Shown piece after piece: positions 8,606 through 16,407 of a DNA stretch of 32,226 nucleotides (positions are counted from its first letter, which is position 1; every line of letters begins with the position of its first letter). The DNA comes from an uncultured Alphaproteobacteria bacterium. GTDB taxonomy: Bacteria; Pseudomonadota; Alphaproteobacteria; Rhizobiales; Ancalomicrobiaceae. The stretch is taken from contig CALBKH010000081.1 in NCBI GenBank assembly GCA_937892955.1, forward strand, positions 1 to 32,226, in the 5' to 3' direction. Position numbers and translations under genes: made by a program. Under the pieces are notes generated by a model that saw only the letters and a program-made list of their open reading frames with translations, was not told the DNA's origin and did no database searches.

Positions 8606-8617
8606 ATGTCTATACAT
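8606..8617. promoter_or_regulatory. Putative HutC operator in the hutI-hutF divergent promoter region
   Basis: The sequence ATGTCTATACAT is a 12-bp near-palindrome (five of six base pairs symmetric). It contains GT-C-TA-T-AC at 8608-8615, matching the GT-N-TA-N-AC pattern of HutC-subfamily GntR operators. It lies 29 bp before hutF and 78 bp before hutI, in the AT-richest part of the gap. One repressor site could thus control both the hutIHG(U) operon and hutF. Confidence 0.7.
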
Positions 8618-8645
8618 AAAAGCCGTACGAGAGGGCCGAGCCGAG

Positions 8646-10016
8646 ATGGATGCAGCGATCTTCGAACGGGTCCTGACCCCCGAGGGGTGGCGCGGAGACG
8701 TCCTGATCGGCTGGTCGGGCGGGCGCATCACCACGGTGGCGCCGGAGGTCGGTGCGGCGACGCCAGCGGCGGTGCGGCGCATTCCGGGCGTCGCGGTCCC
8801 GGGGGTCGGCAACCTTCACAGCCATGCTTTTCAGCGCGGTTTCGCCGGCCTCACGGAACGGCGCGGCGCGGGTGCGGAGGACCATTTCTGGACGTGGCGC
8901 GAGGCGATGTATCGCTTCGCCGCCGCGATGACGCCGGAGCGGCTGCGGGTGATCGCGGCGCAGGCGCAGATCGAGATGCTGGAGAGCGGTTTCGCCGGCG
9001 TCGCCGAATTCCACTACGTCCATCACGCGCCCGACGGTCGGCCCTACGACGACCCGGCGGAAATGGCCGGTGCGGTCGCCGCCGCAGCAGCCGGAACCGG
9101 GATCGGCTTGACGCTGCTGCCGGTGTTCTACGCCCACGGCGGCTTCGGCGATCGGCGGATCGGCGACGGCCAACGCCGTTTCGCCTGCGACCTCGATCTC
9201 TTCTCGCGCCTCCACGAGTGCGCCGGGCGAATGGTCGCGGCTTTGCCGGAAGGCCGCATCGGCATCGCGCCGCACTCGCTGCGGGCGGTGAACGGCGGCG
9301 AACTCGCCGAACTCGTGCGCCGTCACGGTGACGGGCCGATCCACATCCACATCGCCGAGCAGGTGGCCGAGGTCGAGGATTGCCTCGCTGCCACCGGCGC
9401 TCGGCCGGTCGATCGGCTCTTCGACCTCGCGGAAATCGATGCCCGATGGTGTCTGGTCCACGCCACCCACGTCACGGCCGGCGAGATCGAGCGGATGGCG
9501 CGATCGGGGGCGGTGGCCGGGCTCTGCCCGATCACCGAGGCCGATCTCGGCGACGGCATCTTCCCGGCGGTCGCCTACCGACGGGCCGGCGGGCTCTGGG
9601 GGGTCGGCAGCGATTCCAACGTGCTGATCTCACTGGCGCAGGAGTTGCGCCTGCTCGAGCAGTCGCAGCGTCTCGTCGACCGGGCGCGCAACCGCCTCGT
9701 CGATCCGCCGCGATCCACCGGACGGACCCTGTTCGACACGGCGGTCGTCGGCGGGGCGCAGGCGCTCGGGCGGCAGACCCATGGGATCACGGTCGGCGCG
9801 CCGGCCGATCTCGTCGTTCTCGACGCCGATCACCCCGCCCTCGCCGGTCGCCACGACGATACCGTGCTCGACGCCTGGATCTTCGCCGCGGCGACGAACC
9901 CGGTCCGCGACGTGTGGGTCGCCGGGCGACAGGTGGTGAGCGGCGGCCGCCACACGATGCGGGAACGGGTGGCGGGCGAGTTTCGCCGCGTGATGCGCGA
10001 GACGGCCGAAATCTGA
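8646..10016 (+). CDS. hutF: Formimidoylglutamate deiminase
   Basis: A 456-residue amidohydrolase that deiminates N-formimidoyl-L-glutamate to N-formyl-L-glutamate and ammonia, providing the substrate of HutG. The metal site NLHSHAFQR (His58, His60) and the family segments AEDHFWTWREAMYRFA, GFAGVAEFHYVHH, GIAPHSLRAV, HIHIAEQ, and VGSDSNVLISL are clear. The frame is open for more than 1 kb upstream, antisense to hutI, but homology begins at ATG 8646, just after the probable HutC operator. The ribosome-binding site is weak (GAGGG about 12 bases upstream). The gene is transcribed away from hutI, as expected if one operator serves both. It converges with the next gene with only 16 bp between them. 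Confidence 0.96.
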   Translation: MDAAIFERVLTPEGWRGDVLIGWSGGRITTVAPEVGAATPAAVRRIPGVAVPGVGNLHSHAFQRGFAGLTERRGAGAEDHFWTWREAMYRFAAAMTPERLRVIAAQAQIEMLESGFAGVAEFHYVHHAPDGRPYDDPAEMAGAVAAAAAGTGIGLTLLPVFYAHGGFGDRRIGDGQRRFACDLDLFSRLHECAGRMVAALPEGRIGIAPHSLRAVNGGELAELVRRHGDGPIHIHIAEQVAEVEDCLAATGARPVDRLFDLAEIDARWCLVHATHVTAGEIERMARSGAVAGLCPITEADLGDGIFPAVAYRRAGGLWGVGSDSNVLISLAQELRLLEQSQRLVDRARNRLVDPPRSTGRTLFDTAVVGGAQALGRQTHGITVGAPADLVVLDADHPALAGRHDDTVLDAWIFAAATNPVRDVWVAGRQVVSGGRHTMRERVAGEFRRVMRETAEI

Positions 10017-10032
10017 ACGCGCCTCGCTCGGC

Positions 10033-10611
10033 TCAGCGGCCGAGATCGAAGAATTCGCGGTTGGGGCGCAGGTCGGTGACGTTGGCGAGGCGGTTCGACA
10101 GGCCGAAGAAGGCGGAGATGGCGGTGATGTCCCAGGCGTCCTCGTCGGTGAAGCCGTGTGCCTTCAGCCGGTCGAGGTCGTCGGCGCCGATCTCGTGGGA
10201 GCGGGTGGTCACGGCCAGGGCGAAATCGAGCATCGCCTTCTGACGGTCGGTGATGTCGGCCTTGCGATGGTTGATCGCGACCTGATCGGCGACCAGCGGA
10301 TTCTTGGCGCGGACGCGCAGGATGCCGCCGTGGGCGACGACACAGTATTGGCAATGGTTGGCGCCGGAGGTGGCGACGACGATCATCTCGCGTTCGGCCT
10401 TGGTCAGGGCGCCGGGCTTCTCCATCAGCGCGTCGTGATAGGCGAAGAAGGCGCGGAATTCGTCCGGCCGGCGGGCGAGGAGCAGGAAGACGTTGGGGAC
10501 GAACCCCGACTTCTCCTGGACCGCGACGATGCGTTCGCGGATGTCGTCGGGCCAGGAACTCGGATCGGGAACGGGATAACGGGCGACAGAGGCGTGCTGC
10601 GGATCGGTCAT
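10033..10611 (-). CDS. AhpD/carboxymuconolactone-decarboxylase-like peroxidase-related protein
   Basis: A 192-residue protein of the CMD/AhpD fold, close to the 'uncharacterized peroxidase-related enzyme' family. The redox motif HCQYC-VVAHG (Cys87, Cys90, His94) matches the CxxC-x3-H active site of AhpD-like proteins, and the GALTKAEREMIVVATSGAN helix before it is typical. The segment PDDIRERIVAVQEKSGFVPNVF at the N-terminus also matches that family. By analogy it may act as a thiol peroxidase or disulfide reductase partner in the cytosol, though no substrate is known for this branch. It is convergent with hutF and divergent from the transaldolase gene, so it appears to be monocistronic. Confidence 0.88.
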   Translation of the reverse strand: MTDPQHASVARYPVPDPSSWPDDIRERIVAVQEKSGFVPNVFLLLARRPDEFRAFFAYHDALMEKPGALTKAEREMIVVATSGANHCQYCVVAHGGILRVRAKNPLVADQVAINHRKADITDRQKAMLDFALAVTTRSHEIGADDLDRLKAHGFTDEDAWDITAISAFFGLSNRLANVTDLRPNREFFDLGR

Positions 10612-10860
10612 CGGTGTCTCCTCCCGGCGCGTTTTCGCGAGACGTCGGGCGACCGACGTCTCGATTTTGCCCCGAGGTTACGACGATTCGGGAGCGGCCG
10701 TCCGACTTCGGCGACCGGCGGCGGCGGACGATCGGGGATCCGGGGTTCCACGGGCGTCGCGAAAGACCGGATGTCGCGCCCGCCCGCCCGGGTCTATTGC
10801 CTTCGGTGAGACGACGCGCGCCGATGGGAACGGGCACGGCGTCGTCGGTGGAGGGCGATC

Positions 10861-11814
10861 ATGGCGCTGTCGAAACTCGAGCAACTGCGGACGATGACGA
10901 CGATCGTCGCCGATACCGGCGACTTCGAAGCGGTGCGGCGTCTGCGGCCGGTGGATTGCACCACCAATCCGACGCTGGTGGCGAAGGCGATCGCGCTGCC
11001 GCATTTCACCGATCTGGTCGAGGCGAGCCTCGCCTGGGGACGGACGCTTTCGGGGGAGCGGGGGAAGGTGATCGAGGCGATCGCCGATCGACTGGCGGTC
11101 GAAGTCGGCGCGCGGCTCTGCGAGCTCGTGCCCGGGCGGGTATCGACGGAGGTCGACGCCGACCTCTCCTTCGACACGGTCGCGACGGTGGCCAAGGCGC
11201 GATCGATCGTCGCCGCCTATGCGGCTCGCGGCATCCCGCGCGAGCGCATCCTGATCAAGATCGCCGCGACCTGGGAAGGGGTCCGCGCCGCCGAGATCCT
11301 CCAGCGCGAGGGGATCGACTGCAATCTGACGTTGATCTTCTCGGTGACCCAAGCGGTCGCCGCGGCGGATGCCGGCGCCTTCCTGATCTCACCCTTCGTC
11401 GGGCGCATCCTCGACTGGTGGGTGAAGGCGACGGGAAAGAGCTACACGGCGGCGGAAGATCCGGGCGTGCGGTCGGTCGCCGCGATCTGGCGCTACTTCA
11501 AGGCGCACGGCGTCTCCACCGTGGTGATGGGGGCGTCGTTCCGCAACGTCGGAGAGATCGAGGAACTGGCGGGCTGCGACCGGCTGACGATCTCGCCGCA
11601 GTTGCTCGACGAACTCGCCGCGGCGGAAGGGCCGCTCGAACGACGGCTGATCGCGCAGGACGGCGAGGCTCCGTCACGTATCGTGCTCGACGAAAAGAGC
11701 TTCCGCTGGCGGATGAACCAAGACGCGATGGCGAGTGAGAAGCTCGCAGAGGGGATTCGTCTCTTCGCGCGAGATCTGGTTGCACTGAAGGAAACGATCG
11801 ATACGCGGTTGTGA
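10861..11814 (+). CDS. tal: Transaldolase
   Basis: A 317-residue class I transaldolase of the TalB size class, moving a dihydroxyacetone unit between sugar phosphates in the non-oxidative pentose phosphate pathway. VDCTTNPTLV (31-40), the Schiff-base Lys133 in ILIKIAATWEG, CNLTLIFSVTQA and the VVMGASFRN segment are present. The ATG at 10861 gives the expected N-terminus MALSKLEQL; a GGAGG-like stretch (GTGGAGGGCGATC) precedes it. The gene faces away from the AhpD-like gene across 249 bp in which I see no clear promoter or operator. Nothing nearby suggests a pathway-specific role. Confidence 0.96.
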   Translation: MALSKLEQLRTMTTIVADTGDFEAVRRLRPVDCTTNPTLVAKAIALPHFTDLVEASLAWGRTLSGERGKVIEAIADRLAVEVGARLCELVPGRVSTEVDADLSFDTVATVAKARSIVAAYAARGIPRERILIKIAATWEGVRAAEILQREGIDCNLTLIFSVTQAVAAADAGAFLISPFVGRILDWWVKATGKSYTAAEDPGVRSVAAIWRYFKAHGVSTVVMGASFRNVGEIEELAGCDRLTISPQLLDELAAAEGPLERRLIAQDGEAPSRIVLDEKSFRWRMNQDAMASEKLAEGIRLFARDLVALKETIDTRL

Positions 11815-11928
11815 GCCGGCTATTCCCGTGCGGTCCTCGTTCGATCGCGCCAGCTTGACCGATGATCAGGCGGGCGTCACGGTTCCGGTCTCCGATGGGC
11901 CCCGACACCGCGACGAGGAGACGCCATC

Positions 11929-12795
11929 TTGACCCTGATCATACCTCTCGGCCTCGCCTTCCTGATGTTGTGCGTGGGGCTCGAGACGCGGATCGCGGAC
12001 TTCCGGGCGCTCGCCCATGCGCCGCTCGGGGTCGCTGCCGGGTTGGTTTCGCAGATCGTCGGGTTGCCGCTCATCGCCATCGCCGTCGCCCATCTCCTCG
12101 GGCTGCCGGCGGCCCATGCCGTCGGTGTCGTTCTCGTGGCGGCGGCGCCGGGCGGGGTGACGGCCAACTTCGTGACCCTGATGGCGGCGGGTGACGTGGC
12201 GCTGTGCGTCACCGTCACGGTGCTCGGCAGTCTCGCCGCGCCGCTCACCGTGCCGATCGTCGTCGGCCTCGCCTTCCACCTCTTCGCCGGCGACAGCGTG
12301 GCGCTGTCGCTGCCGCTCGGGCCGACGATCGGCGCGGTCTTCGTCACCACCGTGGTGCCGCTGGTCATCGGGATCGCGGTGGCCGAACGGCACGCCGAAG
12401 CGGTCGCCCGGGCGCGGCCGATCCTGCGGCGCGCTTCCTTCCTGGTCTTCCTCGTCATCGTCGTCACCGCCATCGCTTCGCAATGGTCGGCGCTCGTCAC
12501 GTCGTGGAAGGTCGTCGGTCTGGCCGACATCCTGCTCAATCTGGCGGCGATGGCGGTGGCCGCGGCACTCGGCAAGGCCGTCGGGGTGAAGGCGCCCGGG
12601 CTCGTGGCGCTGTCGATCTCCGGGGGCCTGCGCAACATCGCCCTGGCGTTGACGGTGGCGATCGGCATCCTCGGGCGACCCGACATCGCGGTGGCGGCGA
12701 CGGTCCACGTCTTCGTGATGAACGCCTCGGCGCTGGCGTTGGTCGCGATGCGGCGTCGCAGCCGGCTTGTCCGAGATCAAGGAGCGTCGACCTGA
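11929..12795 (+). CDS. Bile acid:sodium symporter family transporter
   Basis: A 288-residue very hydrophobic protein with roughly nine to ten membrane segments and the BASS-family features GVVLVAAAPGGVTANFVTL (the conserved unwound-helix motif) and, later, LSISGGLRNIALALTVA. Members of this family move bile acids or, in bacteria, organic anions such as pantoate or keto acids with Na+; the substrate here cannot be assigned. TTG 11929 is the start because GAGGAG lies at 11915-11920, eight bases upstream, and an in-frame ATG giving a similar N-terminus is absent. It follows the transaldolase by 114 bp and precedes a small DUF2946-like gene on the same strand. Confidence 0.85.
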   Translation: MTLIIPLGLAFLMLCVGLETRIADFRALAHAPLGVAAGLVSQIVGLPLIAIAVAHLLGLPAAHAVGVVLVAAAPGGVTANFVTLMAAGDVALCVTVTVLGSLAAPLTVPIVVGLAFHLFAGDSVALSLPLGPTIGAVFVTTVVPLVIGIAVAERHAEAVARARPILRRASFLVFLVIVVTAIASQWSALVTSWKVVGLADILLNLAAMAVAAALGKAVGVKAPGLVALSISGGLRNIALALTVAIGILGRPDIAVAATVHVFVMNASALALVAMRRRSRLVRDQGAST

Positions 12796-12894
12796 AATGT
12801 GATCTCGTTTTCCATCGAGGAGATCCGCGACGCGCGGATCGGTCTCGCGTGGACGCTTGAGCGCACCACGAGTGATGAGCACGAGGGTTCGGCC

Positions 12895-13287
12895 TTGAGG
12901 GCTCGACGGACACGAAGCGGCTGGCTCGCCACGCTGCGCCGGTTCTCCGGCGTCGGTGCGGTCGTCTTCGCCGTCGTGTTCATGGTCGGGGTGGCGCGGG
13001 CTCATGCGCTGGCGCTCGTCTCGGGCGACGATGAACTCTGCTTCGCCATGGGCTTCGCCGGTCGCACCGCGACGCCCACGTCGGACCCTGCCGATCTCGC
13101 CGACGGCAGCCACGCCTGCTGCGATCTGAGCCTCTGTCTCGATGCGTCGACGTTGCCGCCGAGCGAGCCGCCGTACGTCGCGCCGCGGCGTATCGTCCGC
13201 CGTCGGGCGCGGGTACGCCGGTCGGTCTCGACCACGTGCGTGCGGCGTTGCGGCGGTAATCGGCCGCGCGGCCCGCCCACCCTCTGA
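12895..13287 (+). CDS. Small Cys-rich secreted protein, DUF2946-like
   Basis: A short protein of about 130 residues starting at TTG 12895; the frame is open back to 12799. An N-terminal hydrophobic segment (SGVGAVVFAVVFMVGVARAHA) looks like a signal peptide or anchor. It is followed by the pattern LCFAMGFAG, then HACCDLSLCLDAS, a proline-rich stretch, and a C-terminal RPRGPP. This arrangement (LCx-type segment, H-x-x-C-C-x-x-C-x-C cluster, arginine-rich tail ending in RGPP) resembles DUF2946-type proteins, which often neighbour copper genes. A copper-related periplasmic role would fit the adjacent nos cluster, but this is inference. The start is uncertain; only a weak GAGG precedes the TTG. 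The antisense frames over this region are shadows. Confidence 0.6.
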   Translation: MRARRTRSGWLATLRRFSGVGAVVFAVVFMVGVARAHALALVSGDDELCFAMGFAGRTATPTSDPADLADGSHACCDLSLCLDASTLPPSEPPYVAPRRIVRRRARVRRSVSTTCVRRCGGNRPRGPPTL

Positions 13288-13882
13288 TCTTCCCGAAAGC
13301 GTCGTGGCCGCCGCCGAGCGGTCGCGCGATCGGGCGAGACCGCGAGAGTGGCGTCGGCCGGTTCCCGAAAGCCTCCATTCGCACCTCGTCCGTCGGACTG
13401 CTCCGACCACCCGTCGACGGTGTGCGTCGAGGCGACCTCCCCGGTTCTCCTGCCCCGGGCGTGTCGCCTCCGCCACCATCCAGGGGTGAGACGCGGAGCC
13501 GGACGACGCATCTCGATCCGTATGAAATGTCGCGGCCCCGTCTCTGCTTGACGGGGATCAAGGATCCGTTGTCCCCATGTGTCAGTGTCCGGCGCGGAAA
13601 GGGACGTGACTCGTCGTCGGTGACGGCGAGCCGGGAGGTCGGACGGATCTCCTCTCCCGTGTCCGGGTCATCCATGAGCGATGGCGGGCACGGCCGGCGG
13701 ACCCGACCCGAGAACCGAGCAGATTTCGCGATCGAAACGCAACGTTTCGTCGGTATCGGCGTTCGCCGACCGCGTAGGGGTGTTCTTTGCCGTCGAACCG
13801 GGACGGTCGGGAGCCGCGGTAGCGAGCGACGAGGCACGAAAGTGGCGGAAGATCAGGGATCGAACAGAGCAGGAGTGCGATC
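13288..13882. other. 595-bp leader region upstream of nosZ
   Basis: No protein-coding gene is convincing here. Open frames on both strands exist only because of the high GC and give arginine-rich, low-complexity translations. The one clear element is the FNR/NnrR-type box at 13548-13561. If a class II arrangement applies, transcription would start near 13596 and nosZ would have an untranslated leader of nearly 290 nucleotides. I see no recognised riboswitch in that leader. Confidence 0.6.
13548..13561 (+). promoter_or_regulatory. FNR/NnrR/Dnr-type binding site for the nos operon
   Basis: TTGAC-GGGG-ATCAA matches the FNR-superfamily consensus TTGA(T/C)-N4-(A/G)TCAA at all ten half-site positions. 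It lies about 320 bp before the nosZ ATG in an otherwise non-coding region, as expected for control by low oxygen (FNR) or nitric oxide (NnrR/Dnr). The sequence alone does not say which regulator binds. No regulator of this type is encoded intact in the window. Confidence 0.75.
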
Positions 13883-16168
13883 ATGAGATCGTTTCTGAAG
13901 ACGACCGTCGCGTTGGGTGTGCTCGCGGGTCTGGGCGGCGCGGCCTGGGCGGAGAACCTCGATGACGTGATGAAACGCCGTGGCCTCAGTCAGAAGGATC
14001 TGCTGGCGGCCGCCAAGACCTATACGCCGACCGGCAAACGCGACGAATTCGTGGTCTTCTCGTCCGGCGGTCAGGCCGGCCAGATCATCGTCTACGGCGT
14101 GCCGTCGATGCGCATCCTGAAGTACATCTCGGTGTTCACGCCCGAGCCGTGGCAGGGCTTCGGCTACGACGAGGAATCGAAGAAGGTCCTCAAGCAGGGC
14201 TGGATCGACGGTCGCGAGATCACCTGGGGCGACACCCACCATCCGGCGATCACCGAGACGAACGGCAAGCTCGACGGCGAATATCTGTTCATCAACGACA
14301 AGGCGAATCCGCGCGTCGCGGTCGTCTCGCTGCACGACTTCGAGACCCAGCAGATCGTCGTCAATCCGATCCTGCAGTCCGAGCACGGCGGCACCTTCGT
14401 CACGCCGAACTCCGAATACGTGCTCGAAGCGGCGCAGTATCCGGCGCCGCTCGGCCGCGTCTACGCGCCGCTCTCGGAATTCAACGAGAAGTATCGCGGT
14501 GCGATGACCTATTGGAAGTTCGATCGCGCCAAGGGCCGCATCGACGAATCCAAGTCGTTCTCGATCGAACTGCCGCCCTACACCCAGGACCTGTCGGACG
14601 CCGGTAAGGGTCCGTCGGACGGCTGGTCGTTCACCAACTCGTTCTGCGCCGAGCGTTACGTCGGCGGCATCGAGCAGGGCAAGCCGCCGTTCGAGGCGGG
14701 TTGCTCGGCCAACGACGCCGACTATCTGCACGTCATCAACTGGAAGAAGGCGGCGGAACTGGTCGCGGCCGGTAAGGCCGGCAAGATCAACGGCCACGAC
14801 GTGCTGTCGATGAAGACCGCCGTCGAAGAGGGCATCCTCTTCCTGATCGCCGAGCCGAAGTCGCCGCACGGCGCCGACGTCACCCCGGACGGCAAGTACA
14901 TCATCGTCGGTGGCAAGCTCGACACCAACGTCACCGTCTATTCGTGGGAGAAGATCAAGGCGACGATCGACGCCAAGAAGTTCGCCTCCAAGGATCCGTA
15001 CGGGATCCCGATCCTCGACATGAAGGAAGTCGTACACAAGCAGGTTCAGCTCGGCCTCGGCCCGCTGCACACGCAGTTCGACTCGAAGCCCTGCATCGCC
15101 TACACCTCGCTCTACGTCGACAGCCAGGTCGCCAAGTACGACTATTGCGAAGGCAAGGTGCTCGACAAGATCTCGGTGCACTACAACATCGGCCATCTGA
15201 TGGCGATGGAAGGCGAGTCCATGGCGCCGGGCGGCAAGTACCTCGTCGCCCTGAACAAGCTGTCGATCGATCGCTTCAACCCGGTCGGTCCGCTGCATCC
15301 GCAGAACCATCAGCTGATCGACATCACCGGCGACAAGATGGAACTGCTCTACGACATGCCGATCCCGCTGGGCGAGCCGCACTATGCGACCTCGATCGCG
15401 GCCGAGAAGCTGAAGCCGCTGGTGCGCTACAAGTACGGCACCGACAGCCGGACCGGCGAGGCTCATCCGGCCGCGGTGCGTCCGGGCTCGGAGAAGATCG
15501 TGCGTGAACCGGGCAAGGTCACGGTCTACGGCACGGCGATCCGCTCGCACTTCACGCCGGAAATCGTCGAAGCCAACGAAGGCGACCAGGTCACCTTCCA
15601 CATCACCAACGCGGAGCGCGCCGAGGACGAGACCCACGGCTTCACCGTCGACACCTATTCGGGCAACCTCAGCCTCGAGCCGGGCAAGACCGCGTCGGTG
15701 AGCTTCAAGGCCGATCGTCCGGGTGTGTTCTCCTACTATTGCACCGAGTTCTGCTCGGCGCTCCATCTGGAGATGGAAGGCTACCTGCTGGTCAAGCCGA
15801 AGGGCATGGCGGACGCCACCCCGGCGGCGGTCAAGGACGCGGTCGCCTACACCAAGGCGGACTTCGACAAGCAGTACAAGACCAACCTCGATACCCAGGC
15901 GGTCATCGACTCGGTGGTCAAGTTCATCATGTCGACCAACTACAAGGACTTCCCGACCGTCGTCGCCCTCGTCGAGGACGCCGTCGACCAGCTGAACTTC
16001 GCCAAGGACGCCAAGGACAAGACCGACGCGGCCGCGGCCAAGCAGGACTGGCAGCAGGGAACCCTGTGGGCGAACCAGTGGTGGCAGTATCAGGTCAAGG
16101 CCGCGGACATCGGTCTGCGCGTCAAGACCTACCTGGAAGAGAACGGCGCCAAGGTGATCGCCAAGTGA
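13883..16168 (+). CDS. nosZ: Nitrous oxide reductase, Sec-dependent clade II type
   Basis: A 761-residue periplasmic copper enzyme reducing N2O to N2. The signal peptide (residues 1-23, ending GGAAWA) has no twin-arginine, which is the hallmark of clade II NosZ. The seven CuZ His ligands are visible in GDTHHP (119, 120), SEHGG (168), SPHGAD (329), GPLHTQ (396), IGHLMA (438) and GEPHYA (500). The CuA site is complete: His585 in ETHGFTVD and CTEFCSALHLEM (Cys620, Cys624, His628, Met631). After CuA there is an extension of about 120 residues rich in Lys and Ala with no CxxCH, so the fused heme c domain of the epsilonproteobacterial enzyme is absent. AGGAG at 13871-13875 supports the ATG. Two cytochromes c are encoded immediately downstream. 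Confidence 0.97.
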   Translation: MRSFLKTTVALGVLAGLGGAAWAENLDDVMKRRGLSQKDLLAAAKTYTPTGKRDEFVVFSSGGQAGQIIVYGVPSMRILKYISVFTPEPWQGFGYDEESKKVLKQGWIDGREITWGDTHHPAITETNGKLDGEYLFINDKANPRVAVVSLHDFETQQIVVNPILQSEHGGTFVTPNSEYVLEAAQYPAPLGRVYAPLSEFNEKYRGAMTYWKFDRAKGRIDESKSFSIELPPYTQDLSDAGKGPSDGWSFTNSFCAERYVGGIEQGKPPFEAGCSANDADYLHVINWKKAAELVAAGKAGKINGHDVLSMKTAVEEGILFLIAEPKSPHGADVTPDGKYIIVGGKLDTNVTVYSWEKIKATIDAKKFASKDPYGIPILDMKEVVHKQVQLGLGPLHTQFDSKPCIAYTSLYVDSQVAKYDYCEGKVLDKISVHYNIGHLMAMEGESMAPGGKYLVALNKLSIDRFNPVGPLHPQNHQLIDITGDKMELLYDMPIPLGEPHYATSIAAEKLKPLVRYKYGTDSRTGEAHPAAVRPGSEKIVREPGKVTVYGTAIRSHFTPEIVEANEGDQVTFHITNAERAEDETHGFTVDTYSGNLSLEPGKTASVSFKADRPGVFSYYCTEFCSALHLEMEGYLLVKPKGMADATPAAVKDAVAYTKADFDKQYKTNLDTQAVIDSVVKFIMSTNYKDFPTVVALVEDAVDQLNFAKDAKDKTDAAAAKQDWQQGTLWANQWWQYQVKAADIGLRVKTYLEENGAKVIAK

Positions 16169-16177
16169 ATTCCATCC

Positions 16178-16265
16178 GGAGACCCCGCCGGCTCGGCCGG
16201 TGGGGTCTCCCACGAGATCCGAGGGGGCGGTTCACCGCCCTCTCGCCGTTCCCGGACGTCCGGGA
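16178..16265 (+). other. Three hairpins in the nosZ-cytochrome intergenic region
   Basis: The 239 bp after nosZ contain a 15-bp stem with one G-T pair and a 3-base loop (16178-16192 with 16196-16210). An 11-bp stem with one mismatch follows (16221-16231 with 16234-16244), then a perfect 16-bp palindrome TCCCGGACGTCCGGGA (16250-16265). None is followed by a T-run, so they look less like a full terminator than like a partial terminator or a stabiliser of the nosZ mRNA 3' end. The remainder, 16266-16407, holds no gene I can recognise. Confidence 0.6.
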
Positions 16266-16407
16266 CGTCGAGACGAAACGAAAAAGACGCGAATCAGGGC
16301 GATATCGACCGACGACTCAACCGTGTCCACCGAACGCCACCCGGCGACGGCGGCGCGATCGACGACCCCGGCTCGTGGAATGCGCGAGCAGCCAGAGGAA
16401 GACCGTC

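Noticed and set aside
7341..8645. Possible N-terminal extension of HutF antisense to hutI
   Set aside because: The frame is open, but the HutF family begins at ATG 8646 and the extension overlaps the HutC operator and the whole of hutI.
11866..13479. A 537-codon minus-strand open frame over the transporter and DUF2946-like genes
   Set aside because: Repetitive Arg/Asp/His composition with no domain, while the plus strand encodes a clear BASS transporter.
13853..16213. A 786-codon open frame antisense to nosZ, rich in Arg, Val and Asp
   Set aside because: It mirrors the codon pattern of nosZ in high-GC DNA, has no family resemblance, and every NosZ motif is on the plus strand.
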